A stretch of 64,000 nt of DNA. Origin: Anaerolineaceae bacterium. Its GTDB lineage: Bacteria; Chloroflexota; Anaerolineae; Aggregatilineales; Phototrophicaceae. The stretch is from positions 1-64,000 of the forward strand of contig REDR01000063.1 in the NCBI GenBank assembly GCA_007693385.1. The letters run 5' to 3'. Of this stretch, positions 48,480 through 57,278 are shown piece after piece. A model generated the notes under the pieces. The model did not search any database. It had not been told where the DNA came from and saw nothing but the letters and a program-made list of their open reading frames with translations. Position numbers and translations under genes: made by a program. Position 1 is the stretch's first letter; the number at the start of each line of letters is the position of its first letter.

Positions 48480-49073
48480 ATGTTTGACTTCAAGCGTGTG
48501 CCGGAAATCCGCACCGAGCGCCTGTTGCTCAACGCGGTGACGGCCAACGACGACGACGCACTTTATGACATCTTCAGCGACGTGGAAGTGACGCGCTACA
48601 ACGATGTGCAGACCTTCATCAACCGCCGCGAACCGGCCATCTTCCGGCGTTTCATCGAGAGCCGCTTTGAGGAGCGCGTCGGCGTTCGCTGGGCGATCCG
48701 GCTGGCGGATGCGCCGGGAAAGTTGATCGGGCTGGCTGGCTATAACGTCTGGACGCGGCATAATCGCTGTGCGGAAATCGGATACGATCTGTTACGCTTT
48801 TACTGGAATCGCGGCATCATGACCGAAGCATTGCGCGGGGTGATCGCGTTCGGCTTCCGCGAGATGGCGCTCAACCGCGTGGAGGCGCTGGTCACGGACA
48901 CCAATCGCGGGTCGTGTCGTGTGCTGGAAAAGCTGGATTTCACGGCGGAGGGCTTGCTCCGTCAGCGCGGATGCTGGAAGGGGCGTTATCATGACCTGTG
49001 GCTGTTCGCGTTGTTGCGGGCGGACGTTATGCAGAAAGGTTTGACTTGGGCGGGACTCTCCTCAACACCTTGA
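48480..49073 (+). CDS. GNAT family N-acetyltransferase (RimJ-type)
   Basis: IRTERLLLNAVTANDDDALYDIFSD...IGYDLLRFYWNRGIMTEALRGVIAFGFREMALNRVEALVTDTNRGSCRVLEKLDF. Confidence 0.92.
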   Translation: MFDFKRVPEIRTERLLLNAVTANDDDALYDIFSDVEVTRYNDVQTFINRREPAIFRRFIESRFEERVGVRWAIRLADAPGKLIGLAGYNVWTRHNRCAEIGYDLLRFYWNRGIMTEALRGVIAFGFREMALNRVEALVTDTNRGSCRVLEKLDFTAEGLLRQRGCWKGRYHDLWLFALLRADVMQKGLTWAGLSSTP

Positions 49074-49780
49074 CCGTCACGTTGGGCGCGTCGCTCGGAT
49101 TGCTGATCGGCCATCGTTTGCCGGGACGCATACAGGAATCGATCATCATCGGGCTGGCGCTGGTGACGATCTTCGTCGGGCTGGATAACGCGGCGCAGAC
49201 GACTAACGTCATCATTCCGATGCTCAGCTTGATGATCGGCGTGATCGTCGGCGAATGGCTAGACATTGACTCCGCGTTGAAGCGGCTGGCGAACTGGCTA
49301 CAGTCGCGGGTGGCGTCGCGTACATCGCCCAGCGATGATCTGCCGGTGCAGGGGGCGATGAGCGAGCGTCAGCGCTTCGTGACCGGCTTCGTGACGGCCA
49401 GTCTGGTCTTCTGCGTCGGCCCGTTGACGATATTGGGCAGTATTCAGGATGGGATGGGCTTGCCTGCTGGATTCGAGCAACTGGCGATTAAATCGACGCT
49501 GGACGGATTCGCCGCGATTGCGTTCGCCGCGACGTTCGGGGTCGGCGTGCTGTTCACCGCGTTCACCATCTTCTTCTTTCAGGGCAGTCTGGCGCTAGGC
49601 GGGAGCATCGCCGGACAGTTCATGACGGAGGCGATGATCGCCGAGATGGTGTCCACCGGCGGGCTGATTTTACTGGGGTTGGCGCTGGTCATACTAGAGT
49701 TAAAGCCGGTACGAGTCGCCAATTTCTTACCGGCTCTGGTGGTTGCGCCGCTTATCGTGCTGATCTTGAGCTTATTTTGA
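49046..49780 (+). CDS. DUF554 family membrane protein
   Basis: LGGTLLNTLTVTLGASLGLLIGHRLPGRIQESI...; TTG start at 49046 proposed by family N-terminus. Confidence 0.8.
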   Translation: MGGTLLNTLTVTLGASLGLLIGHRLPGRIQESIIIGLALVTIFVGLDNAAQTTNVIIPMLSLMIGVIVGEWLDIDSALKRLANWLQSRVASRTSPSDDLPVQGAMSERQRFVTGFVTASLVFCVGPLTILGSIQDGMGLPAGFEQLAIKSTLDGFAAIAFAATFGVGVLFTAFTIFFFQGSLALGGSIAGQFMTEAMIAEMVSTGGLILLGLALVILELKPVRVANFLPALVVAPLIVLILSLF

Positions 49781-49788
49781 GGCCGTTA

Positions 49789-50481
49789 TCAGGTGGCGCT
49801 GTCCCGTTTTTGCGCGTCGTCGTCATCGTCAAAATGCACCACGCGGTTGATATTGTGCTTGACCGCATAAATGGCGGCTTCGGCGCGGTTGCTGACATTG
49901 ATCTTGGATAGCACACTGCTGACGTAATTCCGCACCGTGCCTTCACCTAGAAATAGACGCATGGCGATCTGGCGATTGGTCAACCCTCTGGATACCAGCG
50001 CCAGCACCGCTAATTCCTGTTGCGTCAGGTCGCTGAACGCGCTGGCGTCCTCAGCGCGGTTGGCTTCGCGCACTTTCTCGAATACGGTCTGCGTCATGGT
50101 CGGATCGAGCGTGCCCTCACCCTGACTGACGCGCTCGACGGCGTGCAATAGCTCGTCACTGCCGATGCGCTTGAGGACATAGCCGGACGCGCCCGCGTCG
50201 ATGGCGGCCAGCAGTAGCTCGTCCTCCGCGTAGGATGTCAGCATCACCACGCGGCAACCCTCCACCGTCTGCACGATCTGGCGGCAGGCATCAATGCCGG
50301 AGAGTCCCGGCATCCGGATGTCCAGCACGGCGACATCGGGGTGATATTCCTGCGCTTTGTTGACGGCCTCTTCGCCGGTGCCCGCTTCGGCGATCACACG
50401 GAATCCGTCACGGCCTTCCAGTAGAGCCTTCAGACCGGCGCGTACTACCGCATGATCGTCTGCGATCAATATTCTAACCAT
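49789..50481 (-). CDS. NarL/DevR-family response regulator
   Basis: ILIADDHAVVRAGLKALLE...VLDIRMPGLSG; LuxR HTH LTQQELAVLALVSRGLTNRQIAMRLFLGEGTVRNYVSSVLSKI. Confidence 0.95.
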   Translation of the reverse strand: MVRILIADDHAVVRAGLKALLEGRDGFRVIAEAGTGEEAVNKAQEYHPDVAVLDIRMPGLSGIDACRQIVQTVEGCRVVMLTSYAEDELLLAAIDAGASGYVLKRIGSDELLHAVERVSQGEGTLDPTMTQTVFEKVREANRAEDASAFSDLTQQELAVLALVSRGLTNRQIAMRLFLGEGTVRNYVSSVLSKINVSNRAEAAIYAVKHNINRVVHFDDDDDAQKRDSAT

Positions 50482-50677
50482 TTTTTATCGTCCCTCGTTC
50501 TCGTGTATCCTACCATCTCTCGGATTTTATTGTACTTGACGGTCAAATCGGCATGACATGACACGTATCATCAATTTATTATGACGTAAATGCTTAGACG
50601 TAGCGCCGTGATGCGTGTCATAATTACAGTCACAAGCAAGTCGTCCGCGCATCTTGAAACAAGGAGTAGATATACGG

Positions 50678-51136
50678 ATGAACGTAAAAGAGGTTATGAC
50701 ACGCTCACCCGTGACCATCCGCCATGATGCCACGTTGGGCGAAGCGCTAAGCCTGATGGAAGAAGTCGGTTGTCGGCATCTTCCGGTTCTTAGCCGCGAT
50801 AATCATTTAGTCGGTATCATCAGTGATCGTGACTGCCGTCTGGCGTTGAATTCGCCACACGTCCTGCGCGAACGCTGGCAGGATGAAGCCATCGTCCACC
50901 AGACCACAGTCGCCGGTATCATGTCGCCCGCGCCGATCATCGTTGAGGGCAGTTGCGCCGCTTATGAGGCCGCCCGCTTGATGCTGGAACACCGCATCAG
51001 CGCTCTGCCGGTCATGCGTGGCGAGACGCTCATCGGCATTGTGACCACCAGTGATATTATGATGGCCTTCATCTCGTCGCAAAAGCGTATGAATTGCGTA
51101 CCCAACGGTAACGGCCATCCGGCTAAGCCGGCTTAG
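50678..51136 (+). CDS. Tandem CBS domain protein
   Basis: MNVKEVMTRSPVTIRHDATLGEALSLMEEVGCRHLPV...; second CBS VAGIMSPAPIIVEGSCAAYEAARLMLEHRISALPV. Confidence 0.92.
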   Translation: MNVKEVMTRSPVTIRHDATLGEALSLMEEVGCRHLPVLSRDNHLVGIISDRDCRLALNSPHVLRERWQDEAIVHQTTVAGIMSPAPIIVEGSCAAYEAARLMLEHRISALPVMRGETLIGIVTTSDIMMAFISSQKRMNCVPNGNGHPAKPA

Positions 51137-52346
51137 GCTCTGGTATCATCTCATCTTCCTGATCTGCCTCATCCATTGGCTTTAGTGATAATTGCCCGTG
51201 TGAGTCTTCGACTAGCCGGACGCGGTGTTCGCGTTTGTCTAGCGCATCATACACATAAAGCTCTTGCCACAGGATGACCAGAATCGCCAGAATGGGCACG
51301 GCGAGGATAATCCCGAAAAATCCGAGCGTGGCCGCCGCGATCAACTGGAACGGGAACACGATGCCCGCCGGTATGTTGAGCTGGTTTTTGATAACATTAG
51401 GCGAGACGATCTTGCCGTCTATCTCGCTGATGACCCAGTATAGCACACCCGCCGGTATAATCTTCAGTGGATCGGCGACGGCGGTGAAGATCAATATCGG
51501 CACGAGGCCGATGTAATAGCCGACATTCGGGATGAACGTCGCTAACCCGGCGATGACGCCCAGCGCGATCACGTTGGGGATGTTCAGCACGAGGCCATGC
51601 ACGATGATGATGGATGTGCTGGTGAACACGATGGACACCGCCAGCGCTCCCATCCAACTGAGTACCGCCGTGCGTATCTTGTTGATAATCTGCACGACGC
51701 GGGCTTCGCGGCTTTTGGGCACCAGCGCGATGATCGGGCGGTAATACACCATCGGATCGAACATCAGATAGCTGGTGATGATGAAGATGAAAAGCGCGTT
51801 GGCGATCAAACTGCCGACGAAACTGCCGATGCCGCCCAGCACCGGAAGCGCCGACTGCACGAAGCGCCCGACGTTCAACTCCACCGCGCTCCCGCGCCCC
51901 TCCAGCATGTCCTCTCCGATCACTTCATCCAGCGTCGTCTCGAACAGGGCGCGGTAATCCTGCACGGTGAATTCCGGTAGATACTGGCCGATTTCCGGAC
52001 GATCTGTGCGGAATCCGTCGTAATCTTCGACAATCTGCTCGATAGCGGTGGGCAGGCTCTCGATCAAGTCGCGGGCTTGCGCGATGAATGGCGGGATGAC
52101 CACGAACAGGATCAAGCCGATAGCGACCAGCATAGAGGCCACCGTCGCCAGCATTGACACGCCTTTATTCAAGCCGATGCGCTGGAAGCGCAGGATGAGC
52201 TGGTGCAGGCCGATAGAAAGCACCCAGCAGGTGAACACGATCAACAGGATGCCGGTTAGCTCGATGAGTGCGGTGATGGCGAAGAAGGTGACGATGATGA
52301 TGGTGATGATGGTGACGGCGCGTTTGACGAACTCTCCATATGTCAT
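51123..52346 (-). CDS. AI-2E family transporter (PerM-like)
   Basis: Multi-TM; FIPNVGYYIGLVPILIFTAV and PNVIKNQLNIPAGIVFPFQLIAAATLGFFGIILAVP. Confidence 0.9.
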   Translation of the reverse strand: MTYGEFVKRAVTIITIIIVTFFAITALIELTGILLIVFTCWVLSIGLHQLILRFQRIGLNKGVSMLATVASMLVAIGLILFVVIPPFIAQARDLIESLPTAIEQIVEDYDGFRTDRPEIGQYLPEFTVQDYRALFETTLDEVIGEDMLEGRGSAVELNVGRFVQSALPVLGGIGSFVGSLIANALFIFIITSYLMFDPMVYYRPIIALVPKSREARVVQIINKIRTAVLSWMGALAVSIVFTSTSIIIVHGLVLNIPNVIALGVIAGLATFIPNVGYYIGLVPILIFTAVADPLKIIPAGVLYWVISEIDGKIVSPNVIKNQLNIPAGIVFPFQLIAAATLGFFGIILAVPILAILVILWQELYVYDALDKREHRVRLVEDSHGQLSLKPMDEADQEDEMIPEPKPA

Positions 52347-52577
52347 ACGTAGGTTCTCCCCCCTATGGCTTCGCTGATCGGTGCGCGATGTCATCATCGT
52401 CACAGGCAGACCAGCGAGCAAAACAACCTATGCTCTATTGAACCGCAAAACACGCCGCCGCGCAATCGGTTAAAAACGCAGGGGCGCGTTTTAGATCATC
52501 GGCAATATCTTAAACGGGCGTAGCACGCTACGCCCTTACAGTTTTTCGGCAGATGTCTGTATTGCGCTGTGCGCGGG

Positions 52578-54353
52578 CTAACCCTCGTCTTCGTCGTCGG
52601 GCGGCTCGGGCACGCTCAGGCCGGGCAGATCAGGCACGCCGGGGCGGGCGTCGTCGTCATCGTCGTCCGCGTCACCGGGCAAGCTGAGGTCGGGCAGGGC
52701 GGAGTCATCCGCTTCTGGTATTACGTCCTCTTCGACTGTATCCGGCAACAGCGCGTCTAGCTCTTCGGCATCGTCTTGATCCGTCGCGCAACGGAAGCCC
52801 GTCCATAGGAACTGCTCGTCAGGGCGCAGGCTGAGGCGATGCACCGAACGGGCGAAGAACGGCGGCGTATTCCACGATCCACCACGCAAGGTTTTCTGTA
52901 CACCTGCGGGCGGGCCGGTGGGATTCTCGACCAGTCCCCGCGCCTGTTGTTGCGGGTAGTAGTCGGAGAAATACCAGTCGTTGACCCATTCCGCCAGATT
53001 GCCGCCCATGTCGAACACGCCGAACTCGCTTTGATTCAGCGGATTCGATCCGGCGGCGTGCGGCGTGGTCGGGCGGTTTTCACCCGCGCTGACGTTGGCC
53101 GCGTTAGGGTTCCATGTGTTGCCCCATGGGTAGATGTTATTGCTGATGCCGCGTGCGGCGCGTTCCCATTCGGCTTCGGTGGCTAGGCGGCGTCCGATTG
53201 TCTCGCAATATTCCCGCGCCCCGTACCACGACACGCCACCAACCGGCAAGTCAGATTGGAATTGCGGGTTGCCGAGATCATAGTTCTGGCTATCGAACTG
53301 AATGAAGCTGAATTCGTTCTCGGCGGTGGTCAGCACGCACGGGAAGCCGCCGCATCCATCGCGGTGACTGCCCGGCCCGAGATAGTCCAGAAACGCCAGA
53401 TATTGCTCGTAGGTGACTTCGGTCTGCTCGATGAAGAAGTCGTCAACGAATACCTGATGCGGCGGGAAGGAGTCTTCGGCGGAGTTGCGCGTACACGCCC
53501 GCGCATCACGCTCGACACACTCGGTCACGGCGGTGTTGATCTCGTTGATGTCGGTGCCCATGGTGAACTCGCCGCCGTCAATGGCGACCAGTGGCGAGGC
53601 GAGGATGAGCAGGCGTTCCAGCGCCGGATCAAGCGCTTCGGCCTCAAAACGCTGGCCTTCGTCGGGCGGCGCTAAGCCGGTGACGCCAGTCGGGGGCGCT
53701 GTGCCTGTCTCGTCCGTGTCATCCAATCCGGTGATCGATTCCGGCGATTCGTCTTCTTCCGTTGTGTCAGCCGGCGCGGGCGGTTGAACCGGTGAGCGCG
53801 GCGTCGATGTCGGTATCTCCACGACGGCGGGCTGTTCCTGCACCTGTGCGGCCTGTGTTCCGGCGATGGACTGCGCGACAACCGCTTCGATGGTGGCCTC
53901 TATGTCGATGGGTTCATCGGTAGGCGGCGGTGGCGGGTCGGTGTTCGTCGGTTGCTGGACGGCTTCCTGCGTCGGCGGAACGACGGCGGCCTCCTCCTCA
54001 GTGGGGGGCACCGGCGTCGGCTCGGGTTGCGGCTCGGTGGGGACGACATCCGTCGGCGGCGGTTGCATCTGCTCCTGCAACTGCGCGACTGCCGCCGCGA
54101 TACCGGCGTCTATCGTGGCTTGAATGTCGATTTCGGCGGCGGGTTCCTGCGTCGGTAGCTCCGTCGCCTGTGCGAGCGGCTGTTCTTCGTCGCCGCTACT
54201 GAATTCCAGCACGCCTAGCGTCAGCAACGACAGCATGAAAACCGCCGCACAGCCGAAGCTAAATGTGCCGCCAATGATAATCCATTGCCACGCGGCGCCG
54301 CCGCTTCTAGCTTGCGGTCTACCGCCTACTGTCCCATATGATGGTCTTGTCAT
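52578..54353 (-). CDS. Membrane-anchored SUMF1/FGE-fold protein with Pro/Glu/Thr-rich linker and acidic tail
   Basis: GGEFTMGTDINEIN...FFIEQTEVTYEQYLAFL...LPVGGVSWYGAREYCETIGRRLATEAEWERAARG...LRGGSWNTP...GFRCA. Confidence 0.9.
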   Translation of the reverse strand: MTRPSYGTVGGRPQARSGGAAWQWIIIGGTFSFGCAAVFMLSLLTLGVLEFSSGDEEQPLAQATELPTQEPAAEIDIQATIDAGIAAAVAQLQEQMQPPPTDVVPTEPQPEPTPVPPTEEEAAVVPPTQEAVQQPTNTDPPPPPTDEPIDIEATIEAVVAQSIAGTQAAQVQEQPAVVEIPTSTPRSPVQPPAPADTTEEDESPESITGLDDTDETGTAPPTGVTGLAPPDEGQRFEAEALDPALERLLILASPLVAIDGGEFTMGTDINEINTAVTECVERDARACTRNSAEDSFPPHQVFVDDFFIEQTEVTYEQYLAFLDYLGPGSHRDGCGGFPCVLTTAENEFSFIQFDSQNYDLGNPQFQSDLPVGGVSWYGAREYCETIGRRLATEAEWERAARGISNNIYPWGNTWNPNAANVSAGENRPTTPHAAGSNPLNQSEFGVFDMGGNLAEWVNDWYFSDYYPQQQARGLVENPTGPPAGVQKTLRGGSWNTPPFFARSVHRLSLRPDEQFLWTGFRCATDQDDAEELDALLPDTVEEDVIPEADDSALPDLSLPGDADDDDDDARPGVPDLPGLSVPEPPDDEDEG

Positions 54354-54432
54354 GTTTTTCTACTCCTTGCTGATGCACCCGCATCAGATTCCGGCTACTA
54401 TTTCTAATCTAAAATCGGCTTGAGTTCAAGTT

Positions 54433-55068
54433 CTAACCCGCGCCGGACGGGATCGCACCGCACGCCCCGCTGACCGTCCCTGCCTCAGCCGCGATCCAAC
54501 CGGATAACCCGTAGATCGTCGTGCCGAAGAAGCTATCGCCAGATTGCGCGGTGATGATGAACATATCGCCTGCGTCGGCGTCGCTGACCGTCTCGCGCAA
54601 CGCATCGGAGGCGTAGATCGGCGCGGCGGTGGATAGCGTCATCGCGCACACCACCGGATAATCGGTCACGTCACGCCCGTCACGCGGGATGTAACGCGCA
54701 TCACATTCGCCGGTCATGATGCCGCCGAACGGATCAACATAGCCATCAATGCCGCTAACGCTGATGCGGATGAAATTGGTTGTCGCGTTGATGCCCTGCA
54801 CCGGATACGGGATGCCGGGCGTCACGTCGATGATCTGGAACAGCGCATCTGCGAATGGCGCACTATACAGCGCGACGGCCTCCGCGCCGGTGTTGGTGAA
54901 GTTGCACGCCAGAAACGGCACGGCGGTGGGATCGCGGCGCTGTGCTTCCTGCTGGCGATCCAGCCGGATCAACGAGAGGATCAAGAACCCGCCCAGCACC
55001 ACAGCGAAAATCAAAAAGATGTAGACGGAGGCGCGGGCGTAGCGGGCTGGATTGAATTGGTTGTTCAT
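54433..55068 (-). CDS. Membrane-anchored hypothetical protein, possible SH3-like repeats
   Basis: N-term TM; two similar modules (AVALYSAPFADALFQIID..., APIYASDALRETVSDADAGDMFIIT). Confidence 0.6.
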   Translation of the reverse strand: MNNQFNPARYARASVYIFLIFAVVLGGFLILSLIRLDRQQEAQRRDPTAVPFLACNFTNTGAEAVALYSAPFADALFQIIDVTPGIPYPVQGINATTNFIRISVSGIDGYVDPFGGIMTGECDARYIPRDGRDVTDYPVVCAMTLSTAAPIYASDALRETVSDADAGDMFIITAQSGDSFFGTTIYGLSGWIAAEAGTVSGACGAIPSGAG

Positions 55069-55192
55069 GTCGTCGCCGTCATCCTACTCACGATCAAGCG
55101 CCTATTATGCCTGTCCGGTGCGGATTTCTCAATCGCTTTGCGCTAGAATAGGGAAAACGTCAGCTTGACGCCCCGCGCCATAGCCGGAAAGG

Positions 55193-56125
55193 ATGAGGCC
55201 GATGACCGCCGCCAACCCGCTTTTACTAGAGGACGCCATCCGGCGCAAACTCGACCCGTTGACCTTGCACGCCCGCAAAGTTCGCGCCGGTGCGATCAAA
55301 GGCGATCGGCGTTCGACCAGACACGGCACGAGCATCGAATTCGCCGATTATCGCAACTACGCGCACGGCGATGACCTGCGCCGCCTTGACTGGAACGTAT
55401 ACGCCCGCACCGGACGCCCGTACATCAAATTGCTGGAAGATGAAGAAGATTTAGCGGTGCATGTCCTGCTGGATGCTTCGTTGAGCATGGATTGGCCGCC
55501 CGTCGATTCCGCCGAAGCCGACACGGTGCAGGACGCCCATAAGATGCTGTTTGCGCGGCGCTTGCTGGCCGGTCTCGCGTATGTGGCGCTGACCACCAAC
55601 GACCAGCTTATGCTGACCGCGTTTCGTGGCGGCGGCGACGATTCGTTCGGGCCGGTTCGCGGGCGCGGCCAGATCGTGCCGATGTTGCGCTACGCGCACG
55701 CGCTCCGCGCTGAGGGCGTGCTGGATTTGAACGCCGTCCTGCGCGATTATGCGACGCGGGCGCGGCGTCCCGGCCTGTGCTTCGTCATCAGCGATCTGCT
55801 CAACGCGGGCGGCTACGCGGACGGACTCAACGCGCTGGTCGGGCGTGGCTTTGAGGTGATCGTCCTGCATGTGCTATCGCCGGATGAGATCAGCCCGCCG
55901 CTAACCGGCGATCTGCGCTTGATAGATGTGGAGACCGGCGACATCCGCGAGATCAGCGTTGACGCCGACATGCGCGAGCTGTACGCCCGGCGCGTGACCG
56001 CGTGGCGCGATGAAATTCGTGCGGCGTGCGGACGGCGCGGCGTGACCTACGTGCCGCTACAGACCGGCGTCGCGTGGGAAAAGGCCATCCTGTACGACTT
56101 ACGGCGCGTCGGCGTCGTGCGGTAG
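55193..56125 (+). CDS. DUF58 domain protein
   Basis: GDRRSTRHGTSIEFADYRNYAHGDDLRRLDWNVYARTGRPYIKLLEDEEDLAVHVLLDASLSM. Confidence 0.92.
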   Translation: MRPMTAANPLLLEDAIRRKLDPLTLHARKVRAGAIKGDRRSTRHGTSIEFADYRNYAHGDDLRRLDWNVYARTGRPYIKLLEDEEDLAVHVLLDASLSMDWPPVDSAEADTVQDAHKMLFARRLLAGLAYVALTTNDQLMLTAFRGGGDDSFGPVRGRGQIVPMLRYAHALRAEGVLDLNAVLRDYATRARRPGLCFVISDLLNAGGYADGLNALVGRGFEVIVLHVLSPDEISPPLTGDLRLIDVETGDIREISVDADMRELYARRVTAWRDEIRAACGRRGVTYVPLQTGVAWEKAILYDLRRVGVVR

Positions 56126-56539
56126 GACGCTATCGCGCATCCGCATGAAAACCGGTGTGTACGTGTCGAACGCGCCCGACGTGGCCGCCAGCAATATGAC
56201 GATCCCGCCGATGTCGTCGCGCCGATGGCGGGGCGTGTCGTCGGCGCGGAGCGCGGGCGGCAAAATGGCGGCGATGTCGTCACCGTCTGTCGCCAGCCCG
56301 ATCACCGCACGTTCACACGGGCTGATAAAGACGACGTGCGGCGCGACGAACGAAGCCGATGTCACCACGCGCCAACCCGCCGGATACCACGCGCTGAAAG
56401 CGTCATTTTGAAAACTGTCCCGCGTGATGATGGCGGGCGGGCCGGGCGTCGCGTTCAGTTGGGGCGGGACGGCTACCGGCGCGATGCTCGCGCATCCGGC
56501 CAGCAGACCAGCCAGCAGGCCGACCAGCCAGCGCATCAC
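56099..56539 (-). CDS. Hypothetical lipoprotein
   Basis: Lipobox LLAGLLAGCAS. Confidence 0.65.
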   Translation of the reverse strand: MMRWLVGLLAGLLAGCASIAPVAVPPQLNATPGPPAIITRDSFQNDAFSAWYPAGWRVVTSASFVAPHVVFISPCERAVIGLATDGDDIAAILPPALRADDTPRHRRDDIGGIVILLAATSGAFDTYTPVFMRMRDSVLPHDADAP

Positions 56540-57048
56540 GGCGCGACCCGATTCGGCGCGTCCGCCTGCCGCAGACCGTTCAAGCCGCTATTCGGCTCAT
56601 CGCAGGAGACGAAGCCCGACCACGCCGCCACGCGCCAATCATCCGGCGCGATTTCTACCACGCGATGATAAATGCACACCCCCGCGAACCCCTGATCGCG
56701 CTCGTATGTCGCCACCAGTTGCACGTCGAAGGCGTCGCCATCGCGTATCGCCCGCCGGAATACCGCGCCGCCATCGCGCACCAGATTCCCCCATTCCGGC
56801 GGGATGTAATCCGCGATGCAGGCCGACACGCGGCCATCGTCGCATGTGGCGTCAACGTAGGCTTGCATTTCCGGCGTCAGCAGGGCATAGGCCGCTTCGT
56901 CGTCGAATGTGCCCGCGCTATTGATGAAGCGCACGGCGGCGTTATATGCGCCTTTATTCTCCGGCGTCAAGACCATCGTCAGGCCGATTAATCCGGCGAT
57001 GACCACCAGCGATACAACCCCGATAGCGATTAAAACTTTGTTGTTCAT
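56536..57048 (-). CDS. Membrane-anchored hypothetical protein
   Basis: N-term TM, ATGA overlap with downstream lipoprotein gene. Confidence 0.65.
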   Translation of the reverse strand: MNNKVLIAIGVVSLVVIAGLIGLTMVLTPENKGAYNAAVRFINSAGTFDDEAAYALLTPEMQAYVDATCDDGRVSACIADYIPPEWGNLVRDGGAVFRRAIRDGDAFDVQLVATYERDQGFAGVCIYHRVVEIAPDDWRVAAWSGFVSCDEPNSGLNGLRQADAPNRVAP

Positions 57049-57086
57049 GTATTCCCGCGTTTCCGTTTGGACTAGTAGTTTCTTTT

Positions 57087-57112
57087 GCTACCTTTTTTGT
57101 AAAAAAGGTAGC
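57087..57112. repeat. Perfect inverted repeat, 12-bp arms
   Basis: gctacctttttt-gt-aaaaaaggtagc. Confidence 0.85.
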
Positions 57113-57207
57113 GCCAAAAAACTTCAAAATAGAGTTTGTTGGCTGATTGAAAATCGAAAGAGCAAAAGTTTTGGATATTTTCGTTCTGCTGTACCTGAGT
57201 AGTGACC

Positions 57208-57225
57208 TTTTTTCTACAGAAAAAA
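57208..57225. repeat. Perfect inverted repeat, 8-bp arms
   Basis: ttttttct-ac-agaaaaaa. Confidence 0.75.
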
Positions 57226-57278
57226 GAACAGGAAAAACCGCTAAAGATCACGCCATTATACCCGAATCGGGCGCGGAA

